A DNA stretch of 64,000 nucleotides from Pedobacter gandavensis (GTDB lineage Bacteria > Bacteroidota > Bacteroidia > Sphingobacteriales > Sphingobacteriaceae): NCBI RefSeq assembly GCF_014172405.1, contig NZ_WNXC01000009.1, forward strand, positions 62,001 through 126,000, written 5' to 3'. The position numbers and the translations under genes are program-made. This document shows positions 1 through 9,544 of this stretch, piece after piece. Below the pieces are notes generated by a model. It searched no databases. It saw nothing but the letters and a program-made list of their open reading frames with translations, and had not been told where the DNA came from. Position 1 is the first letter of the stretch. The number at the start of each line of letters is the position of its first letter.

Positions 1-1455
1 CCATAAGTTTGCCTGTACACCGATCACATATTTCTGTTGCGCTGCAGTCAATTCTGTTGGCATTGGATCATAGTTATAAACCTTAGTATAATTAGAGAAA
101 CCGCCAATATTTGTTGGTTCATCTTTAGTTTCAGATTGTTTATGGTCAAAATAAAGACCACCACCATTAGGTGTCATGATCACATCATGGCTTTGTTGAG
201 CCGCAGCGATACCACCCTGAGTACCTCTCCAAGACATTACTGTAGCATCCGGTGCTAAACCACCTTCTAAGATTTCGTCCCATCCAATGATTCTACGTCC
301 TTTTGAATTGACATGTTTTTCAATTCTCTGGATGAAATAACTTTGCAATCCATGCTCATCTTTTAAGTTCAGATCTTTAATCATTTTCTGACAGAAGGCA
401 CTTTCTTTCCAGTATTCTTTTGGACATTCATCGCCACCAACGTGGATATATTTTGAAGGGAATAAAGCGATTACTTCATCTAAAACATTCTCCAGGAATT
501 TGAAAGTATTGTCATTAGGTACAAAAACATCATCAAATACACCGAATGTTTGTTGTACCTGCTTTCCTTTTCTGCTACCAGACCAAGGCGTCTTTGGATC
601 TACAAAAGTATCTCTTTCCGGGAAGCAGCTCAACTCAGGATAAGCAGCAATTGCTGCAGAAGCATGACCAGGAAGCTCAATTTCAGGAACCACATTGATG
701 AACCTTGCCGCAGCATAGGCAATCACGTCTTTCACTTCATCTTGTGTGTAGTAACCTTTGTATTCTGTATTGTCAGTAGCTACACCAGGGTGATGTCCAA
801 TAATGGTTCCATTTCTCTTGCTACCAACTTCTGTTAATCTTGGGTATTTTTTAATCTCAATTCTCCAACCCTGATCATCGGTTAAATGCCAGTGGAAATT
901 GTTCATTTTATAGTCAGACATCACGTCGATATATTTTTTAACCAGTGCTACCGGATACATATGACGGGATACATCCAAGTGCATTCCTCTGTATTTGAAA
1001 CGTGGATAGTCATTAATCTGAGCAGTAGAGATCAATATCTGGTTGTTTGCTTTTTCAGGCATCAACTGCATCATAGATTTCAATCCATAAAACAAGCCGG
1101 CATCTGTACCCACTATCGTGATCTTTTTATCGGTGATATCGATTTTATAACCTTCAGCAGGTAATTTATCGGCACCTACAGAAGTCAGGATGATTGCTCT
1201 TTCGTTTGCTGTTGCAGCTTTTGCAGCTCTCAATGCAAATCCTGCTTTATTTGCTACAAAGGCATTGAGCAAATCTGCCATTCTAGCGTTTTTTGGTTCA
1301 TTAGAGATTAAAACTACCGTTTTATCTAGTTTAAAGTTACCATTAGACTTCTTTACAGATACCGGAGCGGGAATGATGCCCATGTTCTGATCCTGCTGCG
1401 CAGAAGCTTCTATTGCAATAAATGCCAACAGTGCAATTGTAAATAATTTCTTCAT
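1..1455 (-). CDS. beta-N-acetylhexosaminidase, GH20 family (C-terminal end beyond window)
   Basis: This reads as an exported GH20 enzyme that removes terminal N-acetylhexosamine residues from glycans or chitin-like oligosaccharides. The reading frame is open from ATG at 1455 to the window edge (485 codons seen, no stop). It starts with a signal peptide (MKKLFTIALLAFIA, then ASAQQ). A GH20b-like N-terminal domain follows, and then the catalytic barrel with FHWHLTDDQGWR and the HVGGDE motif, whose catalytic pair falls at about D342-E343. Family assignment is firm; the exact substrate is not determined. The gene stands alone, with the trxB terminator just upstream of it. Nothing in the visible part looks broken. 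Confidence 0.93.
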   Translation of the reverse strand, partial: MKKLFTIALLAFIAIEASAQQDQNMGIIPAPVSVKKSNGNFKLDKTVVLISNEPKNARMADLLNAFVANKAGFALRAAKAATANERAIILTSVGADKLPAEGYKIDITDKKITIVGTDAGLFYGLKSMMQLMPEKANNQILISTAQINDYPRFKYRGMHLDVSRHMYPVALVKKYIDVMSDYKMNNFHWHLTDDQGWRIEIKKYPRLTEVGSKRNGTIIGHHPGVATDNTEYKGYYTQDEVKDVIAYAAARFINVVPEIELPGHASAAIAAYPELSCFPERDTFVDPKTPWSGSRKGKQVQQTFGVFDDVFVPNDNTFKFLENVLDEVIALFPSKYIHVGGDECPKEYWKESAFCQKMIKDLNLKDEHGLQSYFIQRIEKHVNSKGRRIIGWDEILEGGLAPDATVMSWRGTQGGIAAAQQSHDVIMTPNGGGLYFDHKQSETKDEPTNIGGFSNYTKVYNYDPMPTELTAAQQKYVIGVQANLW

Positions 1456-1586
1456 TTGTTTTCTTGTGTGTTTTTTAGTTTGGTTAAAACCGGAAAAATT
1501 TCTAGTATTTCAGCTTACTGAACATTGATTTCCTTCCAATTAGTCTTTAAATTGAATGCACAAGATAAAAAAAACCTTTGATACTT

Positions 1587-1621
1587 AAAAAGGCGGAATT
1601 CTTACGAATCCCGCCTTTTCA
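1587..1621 (-). terminator. Rho-independent terminator of trxB
   Basis: Read on the minus strand, a stem of GGCGGgATTC pairs with GAATtCCGCC around a short loop and is followed by a T run. It lies 18 bases after the trxB stop codon and before the GH20 gene. Confidence 0.8.
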
Positions 1622-1638
1622 ATAAGGTTTATAATCGA

Positions 1639-2601
1639 TTAAGATAAAACTTTTACTTCATCTTCTTTCGCAGCCAGGTAACGTTCTGCATCTAGAGCAG
1701 CCATACATCCTGAACCTGCGGCAGTTACCGCCTGACGGTAATAATGATCCTGAACATCACCAGCAGCAAAAACACCTTCTACATTTGTTTTTGTTGATCC
1801 TGGAATGGTTTTCAGATAGCCTGTTTCGTCCATTTCTAACCAGCCTTTGAAGATATCTGTGTTTGGTTTATGACCAATAGCCACGAAGAAACCATCTACA
1901 GCGATCTCTGATTCTACATTAGTTTGATTGTTCAATACTTTTACGGCAGTTACATTTTTACCGTTACCTAAAATTTCCAGCGTTTCTGTATGGTAAACCA
2001 CTTCAATATTAGGTGTATTAAGTACTCTGCTAACCATTGCTTTTGAAGCTCTGAATTCATCTCTTCTAACCAGCATGTATACTTTTTTACAAAGCTTAGC
2101 TAAATAAGTTGCTTCTTCAGCAGCAGTATCACCAGCACCAACGATGGCTACATCTAATCCTTTAAAGAAGAAACCGTCACATACTGCACAAGCAGAAACG
2201 CCAAAGCCATTATATTTTTGCTCAGAAGGTAAGCCTAACCATTTTGCGGTTGCTCCTGTTGAGATAATTACGGTATCGGCAGTAATGGTTTTAATATCAT
2301 CTACAACTACTTTATGAGGCATTGAAGAAAAATCCACAGAACTTACGTAACCAAAACGGATGTCAGTTCCAAAGCGTTCTGCTTGTTTACGGAAATCTTC
2401 CATCATTTCTGGTCCCATTACTCCACCAGGGTAACCTGGAAAGTTATCTACATCTGTGGTTTGTGTCAATTGTCCACCCGGCTCCATACCGGTGTACATT
2501 ACTGGTTTCAGTTCAGCACGAGCTGCATAAATTGCTGCAGTATATCCTGCCGGGCCTGATCCTATAATTAAACATTTAACGTGTTCTATTTCTTGTGACA
2601 T
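1639..2601 (-). CDS. trxB: thioredoxin reductase (NADPH)
   Basis: This cytoplasmic flavoenzyme passes electrons from NADPH to thioredoxin. Its 320 residues match the usual length of the low-molecular-weight type. An FAD-binding GSGPAGYTAA motif lies at residues 14-23. The redox pair is in CAVCDG (C138 and C141). The NADPH-binding GAGDTAAEEA motif follows, and a C-terminal FAD motif (FAAGDVQD) closes the protein. The start at 2601 sits about 22 bases downstream of a clear promoter -7 element, so the leader is short. It is transcribed alone, with its own terminator. No oddities seen. Confidence 0.96.
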   Translation of the reverse strand: MSQEIEHVKCLIIGSGPAGYTAAIYAARAELKPVMYTGMEPGGQLTQTTDVDNFPGYPGGVMGPEMMEDFRKQAERFGTDIRFGYVSSVDFSSMPHKVVVDDIKTITADTVIISTGATAKWLGLPSEQKYNGFGVSACAVCDGFFFKGLDVAIVGAGDTAAEEATYLAKLCKKVYMLVRRDEFRASKAMVSRVLNTPNIEVVYHTETLEILGNGKNVTAVKVLNNQTNVESEIAVDGFFVAIGHKPNTDIFKGWLEMDETGYLKTIPGSTKTNVEGVFAAGDVQDHYYRQAVTAAGSGCMAALDAERYLAAKEDEVKVLS

Positions 2602-2623
2602 ATTATTTTTTTCTGTTATACTA

Positions 2624-2654
2624 CAAAATTACACTTTTCTACAACGCCTATCAA
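2624..2654 (-). promoter_or_regulatory. Bacteroidota-type promoter of trxB
   Basis: On the minus strand there is TTG (2652-2654), a 20-base spacer and TAATTTTG (2624-2631). This matches the TTG / TAnnTTTG pattern known for the primary sigma factor of Bacteroidota. Confidence 0.75.
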
Positions 2655-2727
2655 GTACCTGCATACCGGAAAGCCACATTATGAGCTCCTGATTATAAAA
2701 TCATAAAGATTGCAATGCTTGAAAAAA

Positions 2728-4356
2728 TTAGGTTTGGATGATCCCTACATTGAAAGCTTTTTTAATTGGCGATTGATTTGCCGCTTCAATCCCCATAGAA
2801 ATCACCTTTCTTGTTTCTAAAGGATCAATTACGCCATCAACCCAAAGCCTTGATGCCGCATAATATGGAGTCGTCTGACTGTTATATCTGTCTGTAATTT
2901 CTTTTAGTAGTTCTGCTTCTTTTTCCGGAGTGATGGTTTCCCCTTTCGCTTTTAAAGAGGCTTCCTGAATTTGCAGCAGTACTTTTGCTGCCTGTGAGCC
3001 ACCCATAACCGCTATTTTAGCACTCGGCCAGGCATAAATCAATCGGGGATCATAAGATTTGCCACACATGGCATAGTTCCCTGCGCCATAAGAGTTACCC
3101 AGCACGATGGTGAATTTAGGCACCACCGAGTTGGCTACTGCCATCACCATTTTTGCCCCGTCTTTAATGATTCCTCCTTGTTCAGACCTGCTTCCGACCA
3201 TGAATCCGGTCACGTCCTGTAAAAATACCAATGGGATTTTTTTCTGATTACAGTTCATAATGAAACGCGCTGCTTTATCCGCACTATCCGAATAAATTAC
3301 GCCGCCAAACTGCATTTCTCCTTTTTTAGATTTCACTACTTTACGCTGGTTAGCGACGATACCTACCGCCCAGCCATCTACCCTCCCTAATCCGCAAATG
3401 ATACTCTGCCCATAAAGTTGTTTATACTCTTCAAAATCGGAGCCATCTACCAGGCGATGGATGATCTCGAGCATATCATAGGGTTTTTCTCTGCTTTCTG
3501 GTAGTATCCCATAAATATCTTCTGGATTTAACTTTGGCATTTCTGGTTTGATGCGATCAAATCCTGCAACATCCGGAGCACCCAACTTACTCATGATGTT
3601 GCGGATACTATCCAGACAAGCTTGGTCGTTAGGGTGTTTATAATCTGTTACACCGGAGATTTCGCAATGTGTGGTCGCTCCTCCAAGTGTTTCATTGTCT
3701 ATTTCCTCTCCGATGGCTGATTTAACCAGGTATGAACCCGCAAGAAATACCGATCCTGTACCATCTACAATCATAGCTTCATCGCTCATAATTGGCAGGT
3801 AAGCACCTCCGGCAACACAGGAACCCATGATTGCAGAAATCTGTACGATGCCATCTGCAGACATGAGTGCATTGTTCCTGAACATGCGTCCAAAATGTTC
3901 TTTGTCGGGGAAAATTTCATCTTGCATTGGAAGATACACCCCCGCACTGTCAACCAAATAAATTACCGGTAAACGGTTCTCCATGGCGATCTCCTGGGCC
4001 CTTAAATTCTTTTTGGCAGTCATCGGGAACCAGGCACCGGCTTTTACCGTGGCATCATTGGCGATGATCATGCATTGTCTGCCGGAAACATAACCGATTC
4101 CAGCAACCACACCTGCAGAAGGACATCCTCCTTGCTCGGCATACATCCCATCTGCAGCAAAGGCGCCAACTTCCAGAAATTCGCTTTCTTTATCAATTAA
4201 ATAGGCGATGCGCTCACGCGCCAAGAGCTTTCCTTTATCTTTTTGTTTTGCTGCATTCTTTGCTCCCCCACCTTCATATATCTTTTTAAGCCTCGTCTTC
4301 AACTCGTAAACCGACTGCTTATTCAAATCTTCATTTTTGTTGAATTCTATATTCAT
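2728..4356 (-). CDS. acyl-CoA carboxylase, beta (carboxyltransferase) subunit
   Basis: This is the carboxyltransferase half of a biotin-dependent acyl-CoA carboxylase, which moves CO2 from carboxybiotin to an acyl-CoA. The 542-residue length and the two crotonase-like halves (roughly 30-280 and 290-520) fit the methylcrotonyl-CoA / propionyl-CoA carboxylase beta family. Oxyanion-hole glycine stretches are visible in GSCVAGGAYLP and GNSYGAGNYAMCG. The N-terminal half most resembles methylcrotonyl-CoA carboxylase beta (leucine breakdown). The biotin carboxylase partner is not next to it in this window, so the substrate stays open between methylcrotonyl, geranyl and propionyl-CoA. Confidence 0.9.
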   Translation of the reverse strand: MNIEFNKNEDLNKQSVYELKTRLKKIYEGGGAKNAAKQKDKGKLLARERIAYLIDKESEFLEVGAFAADGMYAEQGGCPSAGVVAGIGYVSGRQCMIIANDATVKAGAWFPMTAKKNLRAQEIAMENRLPVIYLVDSAGVYLPMQDEIFPDKEHFGRMFRNNALMSADGIVQISAIMGSCVAGGAYLPIMSDEAMIVDGTGSVFLAGSYLVKSAIGEEIDNETLGGATTHCEISGVTDYKHPNDQACLDSIRNIMSKLGAPDVAGFDRIKPEMPKLNPEDIYGILPESREKPYDMLEIIHRLVDGSDFEEYKQLYGQSIICGLGRVDGWAVGIVANQRKVVKSKKGEMQFGGVIYSDSADKAARFIMNCNQKKIPLVFLQDVTGFMVGSRSEQGGIIKDGAKMVMAVANSVVPKFTIVLGNSYGAGNYAMCGKSYDPRLIYAWPSAKIAVMGGSQAAKVLLQIQEASLKAKGETITPEKEAELLKEITDRYNSQTTPYYAASRLWVDGVIDPLETRKVISMGIEAANQSPIKKAFNVGIIQT

Positions 4357-4985
4357 TTGGGCAAGTTAAATCTATTTTCCATTGAAACAAAAGTCCGTTT
4401 CGGGCTTCGGTATAAAGCTTTCATTTGTTCCACATATTGGTATAAATTTCTGCTAATTATTTTAAACATTTCACATTAAAGGTTGGTACCAGGCATTTGG
4501 AAATGTTCCTTTTCCACCTGCCTGATACGCCTTCGCGATCCAAACACCCCCTGCCCTAAGCAATCCTTCCATTATCGATAAAAAGACATCAGCGTTTTTG
4601 AGCCATTATTAAAAGTACCGGTCTATTGCAATTCCTCGAAAAATGACCATGCCTCACTTGTCGACACCCCTTCTTTCCAAGGCATTTCTTCCATAAAGAG
4701 GAAATGTGCATTGGCATTGCTGAAAAACAACAGCAGGACAAAGCCATCATAAAAAAGGATATTCTTTTCATATGGAGATAGATTACATTAAAAATTGAGA
4801 AAAAAAGACTTGAGTAACAATAGGATCAAGCATAAAACCTTGAACCTGTTGAAGTCTAATCTATATATATTAAGGTATATGGTGGTTAGAAAAGAACAAT
4901 ATTCTTATTTTTCCATTTCCCCCTCTGGAATGCCTAAAACATAGTATTTAAGCGCAATTCAAAGTTTTTAGGATCAATAATTGTG
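4357..4985. other. intergenic region without a recognised gene
   Basis: These 629 bases lie between the divergent carboxylase and DUF389 genes. They must hold both promoters, but I see no complete TTG / TAnnTTTG pair. One open frame on the minus strand (4589-4771, 60 codons, cysteine-rich) has no similarity I recognise and no convincing start signal, so I do not call it. An AT-rich patch with TATATATAT lies near 4862. There is no RNA gene or repeat that I can support. Confidence 0.5.
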
Positions 4986-6317
4986 ATGATTTCAAAAATA
5001 CCGGACATGAACGATCTCTACAGTGTACTCAGTAAATTTTTCAACTATCGCTTCAACCTACAGGAAGATAGCGCCCCACAAGCAGAAACGATTGCTGCTA
5101 TCAAGAAGAATGTGGCCTTTAAAGGAGCAAATCTGTGGACCTTGATTTTCGCGATATTTGTCGCCTGTATTGGTCTAAATGTAAATTCTACTGCAGTAAT
5201 TATTGGCGCCATGCTGATCTCTCCATTAATGGGCCCTATTGTAGGAATAGGCCTTGGAATAGGCACCAACGACTTTGACTTGGTTAAGAAAGGGCTTCGG
5301 AACTTAACATTGGCCACCATTATCAGCATTATTGCTTCTACCTTATACTTCACATTTACACCGCTTCATGAGGCTTCATCGGAACTATTGGCCCGGACTT
5401 CCCCTTCTATCTGGGATGTTTTCATTGCCACTTTAGGCGGATTAGCAGGAATTGTTGCGGCTACAAGGAAGGAAAAGAGTAATGTTATTCCGGGCGTAGC
5501 CATTGCGACCGCTTTAATGCCACCATTATGCACTGCCGGCTTTGGGATTGCGACAGGAAATCTCTACTATTTTATGGGCGCAATTTACTTGTACTTCATC
5601 AATAGTGTCTTTATTTGTGTGTCTACCTTTCTGATCGTTCGTTACCTAAAATTCAGGAAGAGAACATTTGAAAATAAAGAAGATGAGCAGAAAGTAAGTC
5701 GTTATATCTGGATCATTGTGATGATTACGATTGCACCTAGTATTTACCTGACCTATCAGATTGTGGGTAAAAGCATTTTTGAAAACAATGCCAATAGGTT
5801 CATTAGCCAGCAATTAAATTACAAGAACACTCAGGTGATCTCCAAAAATCTGAAATACAATAGAAAAGGTAGTGAAATAGACTTATTACTATTGGGTGCT
5901 GAACTCTCGCCATTACAACTGGACTCTTTAAACCAGAAACTTCCAAATTACCAGTTGAAAGGAACCAAATTGGTGATTAGACAAGGCTTAAATGCAAAAA
6001 ATGAAGTCGATCTTTCTCAAATTAAAGCCAGCATTCTGGAGGATGTTTTTAAAAGCAATAATGAAAAGCCTGTCAACGACCCATTGCAACTGTTAATCCC
6101 TGATTTAAAACCGGAACTCCGTGTGCTCTATCCTGATTTAAAAGATTACAGCATCAGCAATGCTATATTTAACCGTTTAGATACCAATAAGTCAGATACA
6201 CTGACGATGGTTGTGGCTTCTTTCTACAAGCCAATTCCCTTGGCTGATCAAGACCGCTTGAGGTTATGGTTGAAAAACAGGGTAAAAGCAGATTCTTTAA
6301 AGCTGATTATTCTATAA
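4986..6317 (+). CDS. DUF389 family integral membrane protein
   Basis: The protein belongs to the DUF389 family (TIGR00341/TIGR00271-like), inner-membrane proteins of unknown function. The first half (about residues 30-255) holds six or more hydrophobic segments. It includes the family-typical stretches AVIIGAMLISPLMGP and IPGVAIATALMPPLCTAG. The second half, after a last membrane span near 245, is soluble and without a domain I recognise. A GTG codon lies immediately before the ATG at 4986, and I prefer the ATG. The gene stands alone. Transport has been guessed for this family but nothing here proves it. Confidence 0.85.
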   Translation: MISKIPDMNDLYSVLSKFFNYRFNLQEDSAPQAETIAAIKKNVAFKGANLWTLIFAIFVACIGLNVNSTAVIIGAMLISPLMGPIVGIGLGIGTNDFDLVKKGLRNLTLATIISIIASTLYFTFTPLHEASSELLARTSPSIWDVFIATLGGLAGIVAATRKEKSNVIPGVAIATALMPPLCTAGFGIATGNLYYFMGAIYLYFINSVFICVSTFLIVRYLKFRKRTFENKEDEQKVSRYIWIIVMITIAPSIYLTYQIVGKSIFENNANRFISQQLNYKNTQVISKNLKYNRKGSEIDLLLLGAELSPLQLDSLNQKLPNYQLKGTKLVIRQGLNAKNEVDLSQIKASILEDVFKSNNEKPVNDPLQLLIPDLKPELRVLYPDLKDYSISNAIFNRLDTNKSDTLTMVVASFYKPIPLADQDRLRLWLKNRVKADSLKLIIL

Positions 6318-6371
6318 AAAACAATATGATATGCCCATTGGTGATAAAATTACAGCATGGAATACAAATAA

Positions 6372-7067
6372 TTAAGGGATCAGGTCAATATACCAATAAC
6401 CTGAGGCCTCCCCTTCTTCCCCATTCGGTTTTGGAAATTCTTTGTACACCTTTTCCCCAAGACTAAATTGTATCGGACTGCTAAAAATCGGCCCATCAAA
6501 AACGAAAGTATGGAATTCGCCATTCTCCCCACAAGGATCAATTCCTTCAGGCAAGTCCGCGATAAAATGCTCATCGATTACCCGACCACAGAAATCTTCC
6601 AGACCTTCCTGGGCGCAAACCACGATGGTCCGGTAGCCTAAAGAAATAAACTCAGTAATTAGCGCTTTCGTATCTCTTTTCCATAGCGGAAACACCCCTT
6701 TAAGTCCCATTTCGGCAAGCTTACGTTCTCGGTAAGCCCTTAAATCTTCCAGAAAAATATCTCCAAAAATAGAATACTCCACTCCTTTTGCATGCAAAAC
6801 CTCCAGATGACGCTGCATACTTTCTTCGTAAGCCTCCATCGTTGGGGATTCCGACAAACGAATCTGGTATAAAGGAATACCAATACTTTCTGCCTGTGCG
6901 ATCAGTAAAGCTTCCCTGACCCCATGCATACTCACCCGGTTAAAAGCTTCATTTACCGTAGTCAATAAACAGCGTACTTCGAAAACTCCCGCTGCTAAAA
7001 TATGGTGTAATGCCAGGCAGCTATCTTTCCCGCCACTCCAATTAAATAAGCTAATCTTTTTATCCAT
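6372..7067 (-). CDS. Dph6-like PP-loop ATPase (diphthine-ammonia ligase family)
   Basis: This is a cytoplasmic ATP-pyrophosphatase of the family that includes eukaryotic and archaeal diphthine-ammonia ligase (TIGR00290-like). The PP-loop SGGKDS lies near the N-terminus, and the family's GIPLYQIRL and FGDIFLEDLR stretches follow. Bacteria do not make diphthamide, so the bacterial role is unknown and probably another adenylation or amidation. The frame extends upstream to a TTG at 7085, but the ATG at 7067 gives MDKKISLFNWSGG, the usual family N-terminus. It is divergent from the secreted hypothetical at 7149. Confidence 0.85.
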   Translation of the reverse strand: MDKKISLFNWSGGKDSCLALHHILAAGVFEVRCLLTTVNEAFNRVSMHGVREALLIAQAESIGIPLYQIRLSESPTMEAYEESMQRHLEVLHAKGVEYSIFGDIFLEDLRAYRERKLAEMGLKGVFPLWKRDTKALITEFISLGYRTIVVCAQEGLEDFCGRVIDEHFIADLPEGIDPCGENGEFHTFVFDGPIFSSPIQFSLGEKVYKEFPKPNGEEGEASGYWYIDLIP

Positions 7068-7148
7068 GAGGCTGCAATAATACAAGAAAATCCGGTGTTC
7101 AAATCAACAAGCACACTTTTTTCTGGGTATGATCGTTAGTTTAAACGT

Positions 7149-7856
7149 ATGAGGTTAAAAATTATCCTATTCTTTCTGAGCTGTCAGACTGCAGTTTACG
7201 CACAGAACTTCAAATTTCCTGCCTTACCAAATCAGGGTAAATCTTTAAGCGATTTTATTCCTAAAAACTGGAAAATACTCGATTCCGTATCCGGAGATTT
7301 GAATCAGGATCAGGTAAAAGATATGGCCTTTATTTTGGAATACCACCAGCAAATTCGTGAAAGCAGGGCTTATGGCGACAATACCACTGAGCTCATCACG
7401 GAAATTCAAAAGCCAAGAATACTGGCCATTTACTTTAAGACTAAGCAAGGCTATCAATTGGCTGCACAAAACAACAACTTCATTTTAAGATCAGAAGAAG
7501 GTGGTGCTATGGGTGATCCTTTACGTCCAATGGGTATTGACAAAAATCAGCTTTCCTTATCTTTTCAGGGAGGTGGAGAATGGCGCTGGAAATTGAAATA
7601 CACCTTTGGCTATCAGCAAAAGAACTGGACACTGGAAAAAGCGAGTAATTATTATTACAATGCAAACTCTGGAGAGCTGACCGATAAGCAATATGACTTC
7701 GTTAATCAGAAAATGATGGTCACCACCGGACTCGGCAAGCAAAGTAAAGCGCCTAATGAAACCATTACACATGACTTCAAGGTAAAAAGCCTCCGTACCT
7801 TCGAGAGCTTTAAGAAACCATGGACCTGGGAAATCAATCCAGACGAATTCTTATAA
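7149..7856 (+). CDS. secreted hypothetical protein
   Basis: I do not recognise a named family. The protein has a signal peptide ending in VYAQ at about residue 19, so it is exported. The mature part contains DLNQDQVKDMAFILEY near residue 50, which resembles the acidic loop of FG-GAP/VCBS-type beta repeats, with aspartates that could bind calcium. The C-terminal half is rich in aromatic residues and glycine, as in all-beta proteins. It lies between a PP-loop gene and guaB, which run on the other strand, so it has its own transcript, ending at the strong terminator at 7882. Its function is unknown. Confidence 0.7.
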   Translation: MRLKIILFFLSCQTAVYAQNFKFPALPNQGKSLSDFIPKNWKILDSVSGDLNQDQVKDMAFILEYHQQIRESRAYGDNTTELITEIQKPRILAIYFKTKQGYQLAAQNNNFILRSEEGGAMGDPLRPMGIDKNQLSLSFQGGGEWRWKLKYTFGYQQKNWTLEKASNYYYNANSGELTDKQYDFVNQKMMVTTGLGKQSKAPNETITHDFKVKSLRTFESFKKPWTWEINPDEFL

Positions 7857-7881
7857 CAAAAAACCTTCTTATATAAAACGC

Positions 7882-7914
7882 AAAAAGGGTGTCCAGTTCA
7901 TGGACACCCTTTTT
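7882..7914. terminator. bidirectional terminator between the secreted protein gene and guaB
   Basis: A perfect 14-base stem (7882-7895 with 7901-7914) surrounds a five-base loop. A-runs and T-runs flank it on both sides, so it can stop transcription from the left gene and from guaB. Confidence 0.9.
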
Positions 7915-7928
7915 GTTATGATCAAAAA

Positions 7929-9404
7929 CTAGCTTCTACTAGAGTAGTTTGGTGATTCTTTAGTGATAGAAATATCATGTGGATGACTTTCTCTCATACC
8001 TGCAGCAGTGATGCGTACAAATTTAGCTTTCTGTAAGTCATCAATAGTAGCAGCTCCACAGTAGTGCATTCCAGCTCTCAATCCACCAACATATTGGTAG
8101 ATTACTTCTGCTAAAGTACCTTTGTAAGGAACACGTCCAACAATTCCTTCTGGAACTAATTTAGTGACTACATCTTCTTCATCCTGGAAATAACGGTCTT
8201 TAGATCCTTGTTGCATCGCTTCTACAGAACCCATACCACGGTAAGATTTAAATTTACGTCCTTCATAGATGATCGTTTCACCTGGAGATTCTTCTACTCC
8301 TGCGAACAATGAACCTGCCATAATACAGCTAGCTCCTGCAGCAATAGCTTTAACGATATCACCAGTTTGTTTAATACCACCGTCAGCAATAACAGGAATT
8401 CCTGTACCGATTAATGCTTGTGCGCATTCAAAAACTGCGTACAATTGAGGTACACCAACACCAGCGATGATCCTGGTTGTACAAATTGAACCTGGACCGA
8501 TACCCACTTTAACGGCATCAGCACCAGCTTCAGCCAATGCTCTTGCAGCATCTGCAGTAGCGATATTTCCAGCGATCACCTGTAAGTCAGGGAAACGTGC
8601 TTTAATGGCTTTCACCATGTCAATCACACCTTTAGAATGGCCGTGAGCAGTATCCACAGTAACCACATCTACACCAGCAGCAACTAATGCAGCTACACGG
8701 TCGATATTGTCTGCCGCTACACCTACAGCTGCACCAACGCGTAATCTTCCGCGTTCGTCTTTACAGGCTTTAGGGTAGTTTTTATATTTTTGAATGTCTT
8801 TGAAAGTGATTAAACCTGCAAGGTGGCCTTCGGCATTAATTACAGGTAACTTTTCAATTTTATAATCTTGTAAGATTTCTTCTGCTTGTAAAAGCGTAGT
8901 ACCTTCAGGAGCAGTGATCAGATTTTCTCTGGTCATCACTTCAGAAACTTTACGTTGCATGTCTTTTTGGAAACGAAGATCTCTGTTTGTGATGATACCT
9001 ACCAGTTTATTGTCGGCATCAATCACAGGAATTCCACCTATTTTAAAATCCTTCATGATCTGGAATGCTTCTGCTACTTTCGCGTCTGCATTTAAAGTAA
9101 CCGGATCCTGGATCATTCCACTTTCTGAACGTTTTACTTTTCTAACTTCATCTGCCTGACGTTCAATGCTCATGTTTTTGTGTAGCATTCCGATACCACC
9201 TGCCTGTGCAATGGCAATTGCCAAACCAGCTTCAGTTACGGTATCCATTGCTGCAGAAACTACAGGCACGTTTAAGCGTATTTTTTTAGTTAAAAAACTT
9301 CCGGTATCCACGTCACGTGGCAGAACTTCAGAATATGCAGGAACTAACAATACGTCATCGTATGTTAAACCTTCAGATATAAATTTATTGGGATCGAGTT
9401 GCAT
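7929..9404 (-). CDS. guaB: inosine-5'-monophosphate dehydrogenase
   Basis: This enzyme oxidises IMP to XMP with NAD+, the committed step of GMP synthesis. The 491-residue protein has the split barrel with a tandem CBS pair inserted at about residues 97-210. The catalytic loop GIGPGSICTTRI carries C308. The flap and C-terminal YRGMGSVEAM stretch are also present. The reading frame is open further upstream, but a good promoter lies at 9437-9467, inside that extension. ATG at 9404 (MQLDPNKF) is therefore the start, about 25 bases after the expected transcription start. It is transcribed alone. Confidence 0.97.
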   Translation of the reverse strand: MQLDPNKFISEGLTYDDVLLVPAYSEVLPRDVDTGSFLTKKIRLNVPVVSAAMDTVTEAGLAIAIAQAGGIGMLHKNMSIERQADEVRKVKRSESGMIQDPVTLNADAKVAEAFQIMKDFKIGGIPVIDADNKLVGIITNRDLRFQKDMQRKVSEVMTRENLITAPEGTTLLQAEEILQDYKIEKLPVINAEGHLAGLITFKDIQKYKNYPKACKDERGRLRVGAAVGVAADNIDRVAALVAAGVDVVTVDTAHGHSKGVIDMVKAIKARFPDLQVIAGNIATADAARALAEAGADAVKVGIGPGSICTTRIIAGVGVPQLYAVFECAQALIGTGIPVIADGGIKQTGDIVKAIAAGASCIMAGSLFAGVEESPGETIIYEGRKFKSYRGMGSVEAMQQGSKDRYFQDEEDVVTKLVPEGIVGRVPYKGTLAEVIYQYVGGLRAGMHYCGAATIDDLQKAKFVRITAAGMRESHPHDISITKESPNYSSRS

Positions 9405-9436
9405 AGCAAATAATTTAGGAGTTACTATTTGCCGGG

Positions 9437-9467
9437 CAAACATACGATTATTCTTGCAAATACGCAA
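9437..9467 (-). promoter_or_regulatory. Bacteroidota-type promoter of guaB
   Basis: On the minus strand there is TTG (9465-9467), a 20-base spacer and TATGTTTG (9437-9444). It fixes the guaB start at 9404 and rules out longer versions. Confidence 0.78.
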
Positions 9468-9544
9468 CAGGTCTGCAAAAATGGGCCGTTTTAGCCAAAA
9501 GATTACACTGAGATTAAGATTCCTTAACCGAAGCGATGAATTGA

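Noticed and set aside
4589..4771. 60-codon open frame on the minus strand in the gap before the DUF389 gene
   Set aside because: Odd composition with many cysteines and methionines, no recognisable similarity and no promoter.
9405..9467. longer N-terminus of guaB
   Set aside because: The extension would run through a good promoter, and the residues do not match the family start.
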